DNA of 64,000 nucleotides, from positions 1,240,001 through 1,304,000 of the forward strand of contig CAVVOG010000003.1 in the NCBI GenBank assembly GCA_963749895.1. The letters are read 5' to 3'. The notes below the pieces were generated by a model. That model was not told where the DNA came from. It worked only from the letters and a program-made list of their open reading frames with translations, and made no database searches. Both the position numbers and the translations under genes were made by a program. Of the stretch, positions 7,904 to 16,068 are shown in pieces. Source of the stretch: AC-51 sp963749895 (GTDB lineage: Bacteria; Actinomycetota; UBA4738; HRBIN12). Numbering within the stretch: position 1 is the first letter of the stretch; each line of letters opens with the position of its first letter.

Positions 7904-9037
7904 TCAGACCTTCGTCGGGTCGTCCGGCGGCACGATGTCGCCGGCGATGATCTGGTCCGCGTATCCCTGGACCACCTCGACGATGTCGTCGCCCATCACG
8001 TCGGGGTTCGACGTCGCGTAGCTGATGCCCTCGCTGGCGAGATCGAACACCTGCGCCGCACCGCCCACGAACGTGCCCTCAGCAGCCGCCTTGATCGTGT
8101 CGTAGGTCGCGGTTTCGACCCGCTTGATCATGGAGGTCATGATGAACGGCTGCTGTTCCGGGGTGACGACCAGGAACTGGTCGGAGTCGACACCGATCGC
8201 CAGCTTCTCCTGGTCGGCGGCCGCCTTGAACAGACCGTTCCCGGAGTCACCTGCGGCGTGGTAGATGATGCACGCCCCGGCGTCGTACATCTGGTTCGAC
8301 TTGGCCTCGCCGCCAGTGATGTCGTCGAAGGCCTTCGTCGTGTCACCGAGGTACTCGACGAGAACCTCGATGCCGGGATCGATCTCGGCAACACCGGCAC
8401 GGTACCCGGCCTCGAACTTCCCGATCAGGAATCCGGTCTGCCCACCGAGGAACCCGAGCGTGTCGCACTTCAGCTCCTGCGCCTTCAGGGCGGCGGCGAC
8501 ACCGACGAGGAACGAACCCTCCTGCTCCTTGAAGGCGAGGTCGACCACGTTGGGCAGCTCGCTCGAATCGTGCGTCAAGAAGGGGCAGAACTCCAGACCG
8601 CAGGTCGCGTACCCATCGATGATGCCGAACAGGGTGTCGGGATAGTCGGGAGCGATCTCGTTGACCTTCCCGTCCTCGGTGAAAGCGAAGCCGGTCCCGA
8701 CGATCAGGTCGTAGCCCGCGTCGGCCAGGGACTGCACGTTCTCGTCGAGGTTCGTCCCGTCGGAGTTGGCCTCGAGGAACTTCGTGCTCTCTTCGCAGAC
8801 GAGGCCGTCGGCGATCGCGTTGTCCAGACCCAGCTTCGCCAGGTCGTTGAAGCCGTTGTCGCCGAGTCCACCTACGTCGAGCGCGATCCCAACCGTGAAC
8901 TCGGGATCACAATCGGACGCCGGTTCGGTCGCCGTCCCGGTGTCGCTCGCGCTCGTGGTCTCGTCATCCGAACACGACGCGGCGACGAGAGCCAGGACCG
9001 CGAGCGGCAGGGCGAGCGTGCGGAGCCACTTGGGCAT
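7904..9037 (-). CDS. BMP-family nucleoside-binding lipoprotein
   Basis: Substrate-binding lipoprotein of the importer (BMP/PnrA/TmpC family), 377 residues. ATG 9037 is preferred over ATG 9052 because the upstream codons ATGGAGGGG form the Shine-Dalgarno sequence. It begins with a lipoprotein signal ending 'LALVAASC', with the lipidated Cys at residue 22, followed by a Ser/Thr/Asp linker. The mature part shows BMP features: 'GGLGDNGFNDLAKLG', 'IIDGYA', 'FLVGVAAALKAQ', 'GFLGGQTGFLIGKFEAGYRAG' and 'IYHAAGDSGNGLFKAA'. Known homologues bind purine nucleosides; specificity here is inferred. It is the first gene of the operon. Confidence 0.9.
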   Translation of the reverse strand: MPKWLRTLALPLAVLALVAASCSDDETTSASDTGTATEPASDCDPEFTVGIALDVGGLGDNGFNDLAKLGLDNAIADGLVCEESTKFLEANSDGTNLDENVQSLADAGYDLIVGTGFAFTEDGKVNEIAPDYPDTLFGIIDGYATCGLEFCPFLTHDSSELPNVVDLAFKEQEGSFLVGVAAALKAQELKCDTLGFLGGQTGFLIGKFEAGYRAGVAEIDPGIEVLVEYLGDTTKAFDDITGGEAKSNQMYDAGACIIYHAAGDSGNGLFKAAADQEKLAIGVDSDQFLVVTPEQQPFIMTSMIKRVETATYDTIKAAAEGTFVGGAAQVFDLASEGISYATSNPDVMGDDIVEVVQGYADQIIAGDIVPPDDPTKV

Positions 9038-9083
9038 TCGCTTCCCCTCCATTCGTCGGAACTTCTTCCCTTGTGTCGGACCC

Positions 9084-9113
9084 CTCGGGCCCGAGCCGCA
9101 GCTTATCCTGCGG
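9084..9113. promoter_or_regulatory. Two adjacent dyads upstream of the nucleoside importer
   Basis: CTCGGGCCCGAG (9084-9095) is a perfect 12-base palindrome, and CCGCAG-CTTATC-CTGCGG (9096-9113) directly next to it is a perfect 6-bp inverted repeat with an A/T-rich centre. They lie in the 148-base gap between the divergent importer and thioesterase genes. They may be an operator or 5'-UTR hairpins; I cannot tell which. Confidence 0.35.
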
Positions 9114-9185
9114 CCAGATCGGCGGACCCGTCAACGAACCGTCCGCCGACCCCGTGGGAGACTACGCGAGCGGAGGTCTCGCAGG

Positions 9186-9611
9186 ATGGACGAACCGGCC
9201 ACGATCGTCGAGGAGCTGCGCGCAAGGGTGGCCCGCAGCGAGTTCCATCGGACCTTCGGCATGGAGGTCGACGACGCCGATCATGGCGAGGTGACGCTGG
9301 GCTGGGACGCTCGCCCCGAGCACCTCAACCTGCAGGGACTCGTCCACGGCGGGGTGCTTGCGACCCTCCTGGACACCGCCATGGGGCTCGCGATCCGCTC
9401 GGCGCTCGAGCCGGGGCGCCGTCACGTGACGATCGAGATGGGGATCCACTACCTGCGGCCCGCCCACCCCGGGCGCCTGCGCGCACGTGGACGCATCGCT
9501 CGGATCGGGCGTGAGATCGCCTTCGCAGAGGCCGACGTCGTCGACGTTCAGGACCGGGTGTTGGCGCGGGCGACCGGTACGTTCTCGGTGGGACGCGATC
9601 GGGAGCGGTGA
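9186..9611 (+). CDS. PaaI-family (hotdog) thioesterase
   Basis: 141-residue single hotdog-fold acyl-CoA thioesterase. The core 'LNLQGLVHGGVLATLLDTAMG' is the PaaI signature: the HGG loop and the following Asp are the catalytic and CoA-contacting elements. 'MGIHYLRPAHPGRLRARGRI' is the typical second half. The likely role is hydrolysing small or aromatic acyl-CoA thioesters in the cytoplasm; the substrate is not evident. ATG 9186 is used because the long upstream open frame is low-complexity Arg-rich sequence opposite the BMP gene. It is convergent with the SCP2 gene, one base apart. Confidence 0.88.
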   Translation: MDEPATIVEELRARVARSEFHRTFGMEVDDADHGEVTLGWDARPEHLNLQGLVHGGVLATLLDTAMGLAIRSALEPGRRHVTIEMGIHYLRPAHPGRLRARGRIARIGREIAFAEADVVDVQDRVLARATGTFSVGRDRER

Positions 9612-9612
9612 C

Positions 9613-9996
9613 TCAGTACTCGACGTCCATCGCGCTCATCGACTCGGCGATCTGGCCCAGGACTCCTTGGAGACCGAGCAGCAGCCCCATGTTCCCGGCG
9701 ACCTTGATCTTGCCCATCATGAAGCCGGTGACCGGCGACAGCTCACGCTTCGCGAGCGCGACGGCCGTGTCGTAGCTCTGGGTGATCGTGGCCTCGGCGC
9801 CCTCGAGGTCACCGATCCCCATCTCGATCGAGCCGTCGGCGATCTTCGTCCAGTAGTGGGTGTCGGCGTCGGCGCCCGTGATCAGCTGCTGGATCGTCGC
9901 GGACTGGGTGCCGGCAGCCTCCTTGAAGCCGTCGCTCGCGTTCAGGTGGGCGGTGAGCTCGCTCACCCACTCCTCGGATAGGAACTTCACGGTCAC
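9613..9996 (-). CDS. SCP2 sterol-binding domain protein
   Basis: 127-residue stand-alone SCP2-like lipid-binding domain. 'HYWTKIADGSIEMGIGDLEGAEATITQSYDTAVALAKRE' (quoted here only in outline, central motifs IADGSIEMGIG and ATITQSYDTA) and 'SPVTGFMMGKIKVAGNMG' are hallmark segments: the SCP2 fold binds fatty acyl or sterol-like ligands in a hydrophobic tunnel. GTG 9996 has GAAGGAG upstream, and TATCCT further upstream could be the -10. No signal peptide. Its ligand is unknown; in actinobacteria such proteins often accompany lipid metabolism, and a thioesterase gene is next door. Confidence 0.85.
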   Translation of the reverse strand: MTVKFLSEEWVSELTAHLNASDGFKEAAGTQSATIQQLITGADADTHYWTKIADGSIEMGIGDLEGAEATITQSYDTAVALAKRELSPVTGFMMGKIKVAGNMGLLLGLQGVLGQIAESMSAMDVEY

Positions 9997-10047
9997 GGCG
10001 GTCGCTCCTTCGGGTCGGTTCCTCGGGCGCAGGCAGGATACCCGGGC

Positions 10048-10701
10048 TCAGTCGGGGAAAAGCCCCGGCTCGGTCACGTGGGTGTCGTCGGCCAGGAACC
10101 ACAACGCGCGACGATCCCCCTGCACCTTGATCGTGTTGATGCTCGTGTTCGGCGGCAGGAAGAACATCTCCTGCTCCTCGACGCCGAGGACCGTCCCCAC
10201 GTACGCGTTGATCACCCCACCGTGGCACACGACCCAGACGTCCCCGTCGGGGTGCGACGCCAGGGCCGTCTCGATCTCCCGGACCACCCGCGCCTGGAAC
10301 GCGTCGAACGCCTCGCTGCCCGGAGCCAGGAAGAAGAGGGGATCTTGCAGGAGGATCCGTTGCGGGATCTCCGGGTGCTCGATCAACAGCTCCTCGAACT
10401 CCTTGAACTCCCACTCGCCGCCGAACCACTCGGCCAGATCGTCCCGATAGGTCACCTCGGCGCCGGTGGCCTCGGCGTACGGGGCGATCGTCTGGCGGGC
10501 GCGCATGAGGGTCGAGCAGTAGATCGCGGCGGGCGGGGGCATCTTCATCAGGCGCCGCGCCAAGATCGCGGCCTGCTCGTTCCCGATGGTGTCGAGTGGC
10601 GGATCGGCGGCGAGACCGCGCGGGGTCTCCGCCTCCACGCCCGAGCGTCGGTCGGCCTTGCCGTGCCGGATCAGGTACAGGCGCCGAGGGGCATCGCTCA
10701 C
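10048..10701 (-). CDS. Histidine phosphatase family protein
   Basis: 217-residue member of the phosphoglycerate-mutase-like histidine phosphatases. The catalytic motif 'LYLIRHGKAD' sits at residues 8-17, with the nucleophilic His in RHG, and the second conserved His is in 'VWVVCHGGVINAY'. 'IYCSTLMRARQTIAPYAEATG' is the usual central helix. GTG 10701 overlaps the stop of the upstream HTH gene as GTGA, which decides the start; the longer open frame upstream overlaps that gene out of frame. The substrate is unknown and could be a small phosphoester or a phosphoprotein. Confidence 0.88.
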   Translation of the reverse strand: MSDAPRRLYLIRHGKADRRSGVEAETPRGLAADPPLDTIGNEQAAILARRLMKMPPPAAIYCSTLMRARQTIAPYAEATGAEVTYRDDLAEWFGGEWEFKEFEELLIEHPEIPQRILLQDPLFFLAPGSEAFDAFQARVVREIETALASHPDGDVWVVCHGGVINAYVGTVLGVEEQEMFFLPPNTSINTIKVQGDRRALWFLADDTHVTEPGLFPD

Positions 10702-11069
10702 GACGGAACGCTCCCCTTCGCGCCGGGATGCCGCGCACGCCAGTCGGCGGCGTACGCCTCGACGTCGTCTCGGAGCCACACGCGCCCGGCTGCGAGCCAG
10801 GAGATCGGCTCGGGGAAGTGGCCTCGGTCGATGTAGGTGATCACACGGCGCTTGTCCCAGCCCATGATCTCCGCGGCCTCGGCGACCCCGACGAGCGGCG
10901 GTATCACGTCGATCGTCAGGACGACGTCGTCGCCGACCGCCTCGCGCAGCTCGTCGAGGCAGGCCCGGCGGGCCGTGCCGGTCACCTCCAGGAACACGGG
11001 CGCGTCGATGACCTGCGCGTACCAGCGTCCGCCCGCCTCCCACATCCGTGCCCGCACCGGGTCGCTCAC
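10698..11069 (-). CDS. HicB-like plus helix-turn-helix DNA-binding protein
   Basis: 123-residue protein with two parts. Residues 5-55 ('WEAGGRWYAQVIDAPVFLEV', then a helix rich in Arg/Glu) resemble a HicB-like half-domain. Residues 65-115 hold a MerR/excisionase-type winged helix: 'VGVAEAAEIMGWDKRRVITY' then 'GHFPEPISWLAAGRVWLRDD'. It probably binds DNA. There is no toxin partner next to it; instead its stop overlaps the start of the histidine phosphatase. Start GTG 11069 has TACCAT 7 bases upstream (11077-11082). The string TACCATCGCGCCC before this start is identical to that before ligD. Confidence 0.7.
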   Translation of the reverse strand: MSDPVRARMWEAGGRWYAQVIDAPVFLEVTGTARRACLDELREAVGDDVVLTIDVIPPLVGVAEAAEIMGWDKRRVITYIDRGHFPEPISWLAAGRVWLRDDVEAYAADWRARHPGAKGSVPS

Positions 11070-11076
11070 GGGCGCG

Positions 11077-11082
11077 ATGGTA
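11077..11082 (-). promoter_or_regulatory. Putative -10 hexamer, leaderless start of HTH gene
   Basis: TACCAT on the minus strand, 7 bases before GTG 11069. The hexamer plus spacer are identical to those before ligD. Confidence 0.5.
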
Positions 11083-11114
11083 TGACGGCGTCGCTCACAG
11101 CGGCAAGCAGGACG

Positions 11115-11408
11115 TCAGATCTCGTCGTCATGTGTCCGACGCAGGAGTCCCATGCGGCGGAGTTCGCGCTTCCAGCAGTCGGTGTGCCAGTGGCGTCGCT
11201 CGTCGGGATCGCCGTCGGGTACGACCACCAGGTGCCACAGACCTGGGCGGACGGCGTGGTCGCAGCCCGGGCATCGGTACGGCTTGTCGCCGGTCAGATG
11301 CCGGAGATCGTAGCCATCCACCTCGGCCCAGGCCGGCGGAGCCGATCGCGGTCGTGGGGCCGACGACGGCAGGTACTCGAGCGGGGCGCGTCGGTTCTTC
11401 CGGGGCAT
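11115..11408 (-). CDS. Small zinc-ribbon-like protein
   Basis: 97-residue basic protein starting 'MPRKNRRAPLEYLPSS'. The C-terminal half has Cys-x2-Cys in 'YRCPGCDHAVRPGLWHLV' and a His/Cys cluster in 'RRHWHTDCWKRELRRMG', suggesting one zinc site. Short actinobacterial proteins of this type are often labelled ATP/GTP-binding protein without evidence. It begins 2 bases after the stop of the alpha/beta hydrolase on the same strand, so the two are co-transcribed. The function is unknown; the basic N-terminus plus zinc ribbon could bind nucleic acid. Confidence 0.7.
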   Translation of the reverse strand: MPRKNRRAPLEYLPSSAPRPRSAPPAWAEVDGYDLRHLTGDKPYRCPGCDHAVRPGLWHLVVVPDGDPDERRHWHTDCWKRELRRMGLLRRTHDDEI

Positions 11409-11410
11409 GC

Positions 11411-12073
11411 TCAGACATGCTCCCGCACGAACGCGGCGACGTGGGGAGCCAGGGCCGCCCCGTTCGCCCTCGGGTCGTCCTTGCGGGAGCGTTCGAACGA
11501 GTGACCGGCTCCCTCGAAGGGGACGTGGGTCGCCCTCGCGCCGAGCTTCGCCAAGACCCCGGCGAGCACCTCGGGATCGGCGAACGGGTCCTTCGTGCCC
11601 TGCAGGAAGAGCATCGGGATCCCCAGGCGGTACAGGTGCTCGTCGCGGACCTGGTCGGTCTTGCCCGGGGCGTGCAGCGGGTACCCGAGGAACGCGAGGG
11701 CGGCGACCGGCGTGCCCTCGGCGGCGGCCATCGAGGCCATCCGACCGCCGTAGCTCTTGCCGCCGCCGATCACCGGCCGGTCGCCGGTGCGCGACGCGGC
11801 CGCGTCGACCGCCGCCCGGAAGGACGCGACCGCGTTCGCCGGACGGTCGGGGCTGCGCCGCCCCGCCTCGATGTACGGGAAGTTGAACCGCAGCGCCGAG
11901 ACCCCCTCGTCGGCCAGTGCCCGGCAGAAGCCGCTCATGAAGGGGTGGTCCATCCCCGCGCCCGCGCCGTGCGCCACGACCATCGCGGGTGCGTCGCCGG
12001 CAGGCGTCCACACGGCGGAGACATCGCCGACGGGGGTCGCGAGCGTGAACCGTTCCTCGGGCACGATCGCCAT
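11411..12073 (-). CDS. Alpha/beta hydrolase, KANL3/TEX30-like (dienelactone-hydrolase clan)
   Basis: 220-residue serine hydrolase. The oxyanion region 'MVVAHGAGAGMDHPFM', nucleophile elbow 'GGKSYGGRMASMAA' (Ser in GKSYGG), acid-bearing 'FLQGTKDPFADPEVL' and His in 'EGAGHSFERSRKDDP' form a complete triad. This pattern is typical of the TEX30/KANL3-like bacterial hydrolases of unknown substrate. Cytoplasmic, no signal peptide. It is the first gene of a two-gene unit with the small zinc protein. Confidence 0.85.
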   Translation of the reverse strand: MAIVPEERFTLATPVGDVSAVWTPAGDAPAMVVAHGAGAGMDHPFMSGFCRALADEGVSALRFNFPYIEAGRRSPDRPANAVASFRAAVDAAASRTGDRPVIGGGKSYGGRMASMAAAEGTPVAALAFLGYPLHAPGKTDQVRDEHLYRLGIPMLFLQGTKDPFADPEVLAGVLAKLGARATHVPFEGAGHSFERSRKDDPRANGAALAPHVAAFVREHV

Positions 12074-12177
12074 GATGCCCTGGTTGGACGGGCGCTTCTA
12101 CCTCGCCACGTGGGGTATTGCCTTGACGGGTCGCTGCCGTCACAGTCGAGTCGTCAGGACCGAGGGGGGTACGCGAT

Positions 12178-12840
12178 ATGGATCTTTCGAAGCTGGATCC
12201 CGACGAGCGCGCGTTCTGGGAACGGTACGTCACGACCGGCGTCCACGCGTTCTGGTTCGTCGACGGGGTCGATGGGGGCGCCCGCCTCGACGACGTGATC
12301 CGCGAGGGACTGATCCCGCGGATCCCGGAGGGTCCTCGCGATGGCGACCGCGACGAACCCTTCTCCCGCCCGACGGTGCTGTCCGCAGCCTCCTACATCG
12401 GCGCCTACGGCGCGCTCGTCCATCTGTGGGCGCCACCGAACGAGCTCGCTGAGCTCCAGGACTTCATCGCGGGCCCCCTGGCAGACCTGCGCCTCACCGG
12501 GACGTTCGCCCTTCAGGCGTCCCGGTACACGAGGGCCGGAGGGCCGACCGCGTACGGCATGAAGCTCAAGAAGTGCGACGTCGTCGCCATCGTTCGCGTG
12601 TGGACCGAGCACGGTCGCCTGGACGACATCCTCGCGCAGATGTCGGACCTCCCGGGCTTCAACGGGGCAGCCGTCGTCTTCGGCGACGTCGACGTCATCG
12701 TCGAGCTGGACGCATCGACGTTCGAAGAGGCCGCCGCGACCGCGCTGGCGCGTCTGCCGGAGATCGAGGGCGTCGTCCGCACGGAGACGGCCTTCGCGGA
12801 CTACCGCCGCTACGACCCGCGAGAAGCGGCGCAAGGCTAG
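12178..12840 (+). CDS. Conserved hypothetical protein with Lrp/AsnC-like C-terminal domain
   Basis: Not a named family that I recognise. The 220-residue protein has an N-terminal part (1-125) without clear homology. Its C-terminal 80 residues ('VAIVRVWTEHGRLDDILAQ', then an 'F.DVDVIVELDA' strand) look like the alpha-beta RAM domain of Lrp/AsnC regulators, but there is no DNA-binding domain. GAGGGGGG before ATG 12178 is a clear ribosome-binding site. TTGACG at 12123-12128 with a weak TCGAGT 17 bases later may be a promoter. The stop codon shares CTAG with the stop of the convergent cyclase gene. Confidence 0.6.
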   Translation: MDLSKLDPDERAFWERYVTTGVHAFWFVDGVDGGARLDDVIREGLIPRIPEGPRDGDRDEPFSRPTVLSAASYIGAYGALVHLWAPPNELAELQDFIAGPLADLRLTGTFALQASRYTRAGGPTAYGMKLKKCDVVAIVRVWTEHGRLDDILAQMSDLPGFNGAAVVFGDVDVIVELDASTFEEAAATALARLPEIEGVVRTETAFADYRRYDPREAAQG

Positions 12841-15800
12841 GCGATCCCTGCGAGCCAGCTCCTCGCTCGACGGGCACCGAGGATGTCGCCTTTGCGCTCG
12901 TACCACCCGATGGCCTCCTCAGCCGCCGCAGAAGCGAGGTCGTCACGACCGCCGGCCCGCTGCACCGCGGCGAGATCGAGCAAGGTGCCCGCCATGATCG
13001 GCACGAAGTCGGTCCCGCGCGCGATACGGACGGCGGCTTCTGCCGACGAGACGGCGTCCGTGAGAGCCTCCCGCGCGGCAAGCACCCGGGCCCTGACCCG
13101 ATGCCATCCGATCTGCGTCTCGAGCACGTAGCCGGGGACATCGGCGACGACCTCGTCGGCCAGCGTCGCGGCATCGTCGATCCGCCCCAGATCGCACAGG
13201 AGCAACGCGAGATCCGCGGCGCCCAGCGCTACCTCCATCGTCTCCCCCCGCTCGTGGAAGAACGCCAGCGTTTCGCGCATCGCCGGCTCGGCGGCCTCGG
13301 GGTCGCCTCGCGACCAGGCGATCTCCGCCTCCACCTCCGTGAGCGCCGCCGCCCACCGCGAGAGTTCGAGATCGTCGAAGATCACCCGCGCCTCGTCGAG
13401 GCGCGATCGCGCCTCATCCGGACGATCGAGGCTCACGAGCAGGGACGCTCGAACCAGATCCAGCGCGGCGGCCGTCATCGGCTCACCGGGGAGCAGCGCG
13501 TCGAGCGTCGAGAGCCGGGCGAGCGCGTCGGTGCACGGCGTCGCGCCGATCCGCAGGGCGGTCGCGATGTTCGATGCGCTGCTGGTGGCCTGCGCGTGCA
13601 ACCCTGAGTCGAGCGCCAACGCCAGCGAACGTTCGGCCGCCGCGAGCATCGCCGAGGCGTCGCCCGCCACGAGACGTTCGGCGAGCACGAGCGCATCGAG
13701 CGCGGCCGCGAGATCCTCGTCGCGCTCCTCACGCTCGGCGATCGTCACCGCCCCTCGTGCGAGCGCGATGAACTCCGGCCCCGACGTAGCACCCGGTTCC
13801 GCGATGAGGCCCCACGTGTAGCGCTCGATCCTCGCACGGCTCGCGATGCAGGCTTCGCCGATCCGATCGGCGATCATCGCCATGTCGTCGAGGAGCGCCA
13901 GGGCGCGGTCCATGTCGCCGCGCTGCACCAGGCCGTCCGCGAGGTACGGAACGGTCTCGAGCCGGGATCGGTCGGTCGGCGGTAGCAACACGCCGGCGCG
14001 CTCGAGCATCCGTACGGTCGTCGGCATGTCGCCACGGGCCGCGGCACGCCTGCCGCCAGCGGCATAGGCGGCGCCGGCCCGCGACGCGAGGTCGCTCGCG
14101 CGGGGATCTCCGGGCGCGACCTGGAGTCGAAGTTCGCGGGCCGCGTCGAGGTGGTGGGCGACGAGGTCGTCGTGGTCGTCACCGCCCTCCGTCGCCTTCC
14201 GATCCGCGAACCGCTCATGGAGGTCCGCGCGCGCCCCCTTCGCCATCCCTTCGTACGACGCATCCCGCAGCATCACGTGCCGGAACGCCCAGGCGTCGTC
14301 CGCACCGGCCGGGCGGATCATCTCCTTGCGCACGAGCGACTCGAGCGTTCGCGCCACCTCGCCCTGGGGCATGACGGGGGCGAGGAACTCGACGTCTGCG
14401 GTGGTGAACTCCTGGCCGATCACCGACGCTCGTTCCAGCACCGCGCGCTCGGCGACTGGAAGCCGACCGATGCGCGCCGCCAGCAGGCCGGCGACGGTCG
14501 CAGGCAGCGAGAGCTCGTGCGTGTCCCGGGCGACGCTCCATCCGTTCTCGGTCTCGACGAGCGTGCCGTCGTCGATCAACTCGGCCACGAGCTCCTCGGC
14601 GAACAGCGGGTGGCCGCCGGCCAGCTCGACGATCCGCTCACGGAGTCCGGAAGGGATCGACGCCTTCCCGAGGAGGTTGTCGAGCAGCCGTTGCGTGTCC
14701 CCCGGGCCGAGCGGATCGAGCAGGACGGTCGTCGCGTTCAGCATGCCGCCGGCCCAGCTGGGTCGAAGCTCGAGGAGGTCGGGGCGCGCCAGGCACACGA
14801 GGGCGAGCGGAGCGTCGCCCGAGCGGTCGGCGAGATGCTCGATCAGATCGAGGAACAGCGGCTGAGCCCAATGGATGTCGTCGAACACGAGCACCACGGG
14901 GCGCTCGCGGGCCAGCTCCTCGAGCAGACGCCTCGTCGCCCAGAACACGTCGTCGGGCGCCGGGTCTCCGGGCGAGTGCCCGAGCACCTGGGCGAGACGG
15001 CTCGCCACCACGTCGGCGCGCAGCGCGCCGTGGAGGAGGGTCTCGATGTCGTCCGCCCTCCCCGGATCGCCGCCGTGGGATCGCACGGCTTGCTCCACGA
15101 TCTCCGCGACCGGTCGGAAGGTGATCCGCTCACCGTAGGGAAGGCATCGCCCGCGCAGCACCTGCATCTCGCCGACCTCGGTCGTCGCGACCTCGTCGAC
15201 GAGGCGCGACTTCCCGATGCCCGGAGGTCCGAGCAGCGTGAACAGCTGACAGCGACGACCGGTCACGACTCGTTCGAACGTGCGACGCAGCATGGCTCGC
15301 TCGGCGTCACGGTCGACGATCGGCGCATCGAACCGTCGCACGCGACCGACGAAGGCGTCGACGTCCTCGAGCAGATACGCGACCAAGGGACGCCCGAACC
15401 CTTTGGCCTCGACGGGTGGTGCGGCTTCGGCGACCACCAGCCCACGCACCAGACGATACGTAGGCTCCCCCAACAGGATGGTGCCCGGCGCCGCGTTCTG
15501 CTCCAACCGGGCGGCGAGGTTCACCGCATCGCCTGTGATCAGGGAGCGCTCGTCGGTCACATCCCCCGCGACCACCTCGCCGGTGTTGATCCCGGTCCGC
15601 GACTCCAACGTGATGCCGAACTCGAGCCGCAGCTCCTCGTTCAGGTCGGCGAGCTCGGCCCGCATGTCCATCGCCGCTCGACAGGCGCGCACGGCGTCGT
15701 CCTCATGCGCGACCGGGATGCCGAAGACCGCCAGCACCGCGTCGCCGATGAACTTCTCGACCCGACCGCCATGTCGATCGACCGCGGCGCTCATCCGTTC

Positions 15801-16001
15801 GAAGTAGCGGGCGAGGACGGCCCGCAACCTCTCGACGTCGATCCCGTGCGCGAGTTCGGTCGAGCCCACCAGATCACAGAACAGCACCGTGACGACGCGG
15901 CGGATCTCGGTGGGTACGGCCGCCGCGAGCTCGTGCCCACACGCGAGACAGAACCGTGCGCGCTCGGGGTTCTGCTCGCGACATCGCGGACAGGTGATCA
16001 T
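12837..16001 (-). CDS. Class III adenylate/guanylate cyclase domain - AAA ATPase - TPR regulator
   Basis: 1054-residue signalling protein. Order: zinc ribbon (C4, C7, C18, C21), class III nucleotide cyclase domain (about 33-190), STAND-type AAA ATPase (about 225-560, Walker A 'LLGPPGIGKSRLVDEVA', Walker B 'PVVLVFDDIHWAQ'), then TPR-like helical repeats to the end. The cyclase keeps its metal Asp ('LFCDLVGSTEL' and 'EKFIGDAVLAVFG'), the substrate-selecting Lys in EKF, and the Asn/Arg transition-state pair in 'GDAVNLAARLEQ', so it is probably active and more likely makes cAMP. ATG 16001 has TACCCT 7 bases upstream. Family members are multidomain regulators whose triggers are mostly unknown. Confidence 0.85.
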   Translation of the reverse strand: MITCPRCREQNPERARFCLACGHELAAAVPTEIRRVVTVLFCDLVGSTELAHGIDVERLRAVLARYFERMSAAVDRHGGRVEKFIGDAVLAVFGIPVAHEDDAVRACRAAMDMRAELADLNEELRLEFGITLESRTGINTGEVVAGDVTDERSLITGDAVNLAARLEQNAAPGTILLGEPTYRLVRGLVVAEAAPPVEAKGFGRPLVAYLLEDVDAFVGRVRRFDAPIVDRDAERAMLRRTFERVVTGRRCQLFTLLGPPGIGKSRLVDEVATTEVGEMQVLRGRCLPYGERITFRPVAEIVEQAVRSHGGDPGRADDIETLLHGALRADVVASRLAQVLGHSPGDPAPDDVFWATRRLLEELARERPVVLVFDDIHWAQPLFLDLIEHLADRSGDAPLALVCLARPDLLELRPSWAGGMLNATTVLLDPLGPGDTQRLLDNLLGKASIPSGLRERIVELAGGHPLFAEELVAELIDDGTLVETENGWSVARDTHELSLPATVAGLLAARIGRLPVAERAVLERASVIGQEFTTADVEFLAPVMPQGEVARTLESLVRKEMIRPAGADDAWAFRHVMLRDASYEGMAKGARADLHERFADRKATEGGDDHDDLVAHHLDAARELRLQVAPGDPRASDLASRAGAAYAAGGRRAAARGDMPTTVRMLERAGVLLPPTDRSRLETVPYLADGLVQRGDMDRALALLDDMAMIADRIGEACIASRARIERYTWGLIAEPGATSGPEFIALARGAVTIAEREERDEDLAAALDALVLAERLVAGDASAMLAAAERSLALALDSGLHAQATSSASNIATALRIGATPCTDALARLSTLDALLPGEPMTAAALDLVRASLLVSLDRPDEARSRLDEARVIFDDLELSRWAAALTEVEAEIAWSRGDPEAAEPAMRETLAFFHERGETMEVALGAADLALLLCDLGRIDDAATLADEVVADVPGYVLETQIGWHRVRARVLAAREALTDAVSSAEAAVRIARGTDFVPIMAGTLLDLAAVQRAGGRDDLASAAAEEAIGWYERKGDILGARRARSWLAGIA

Positions 16002-16008
16002 GCGGAGC

Positions 16009-16014
16009 AGGGTA
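16009..16014 (-). promoter_or_regulatory. Putative -10 hexamer, leaderless start of cyclase gene
   Basis: TACCCT on the minus strand, 7 bases before ATG 16001; no ribosome-binding site between. Confidence 0.45.
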
Positions 16015-16068
16015 TGCCACCCGCCTCACCGAGGCGCCCACCGCCCCGTCGGTGGCATGATGGAGGGC

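Noticed and set aside
10698..11069. Toxin-antitoxin pair
   Set aside because: No HicA-like or other toxin gene lies next to the HicB-like/HTH protein.
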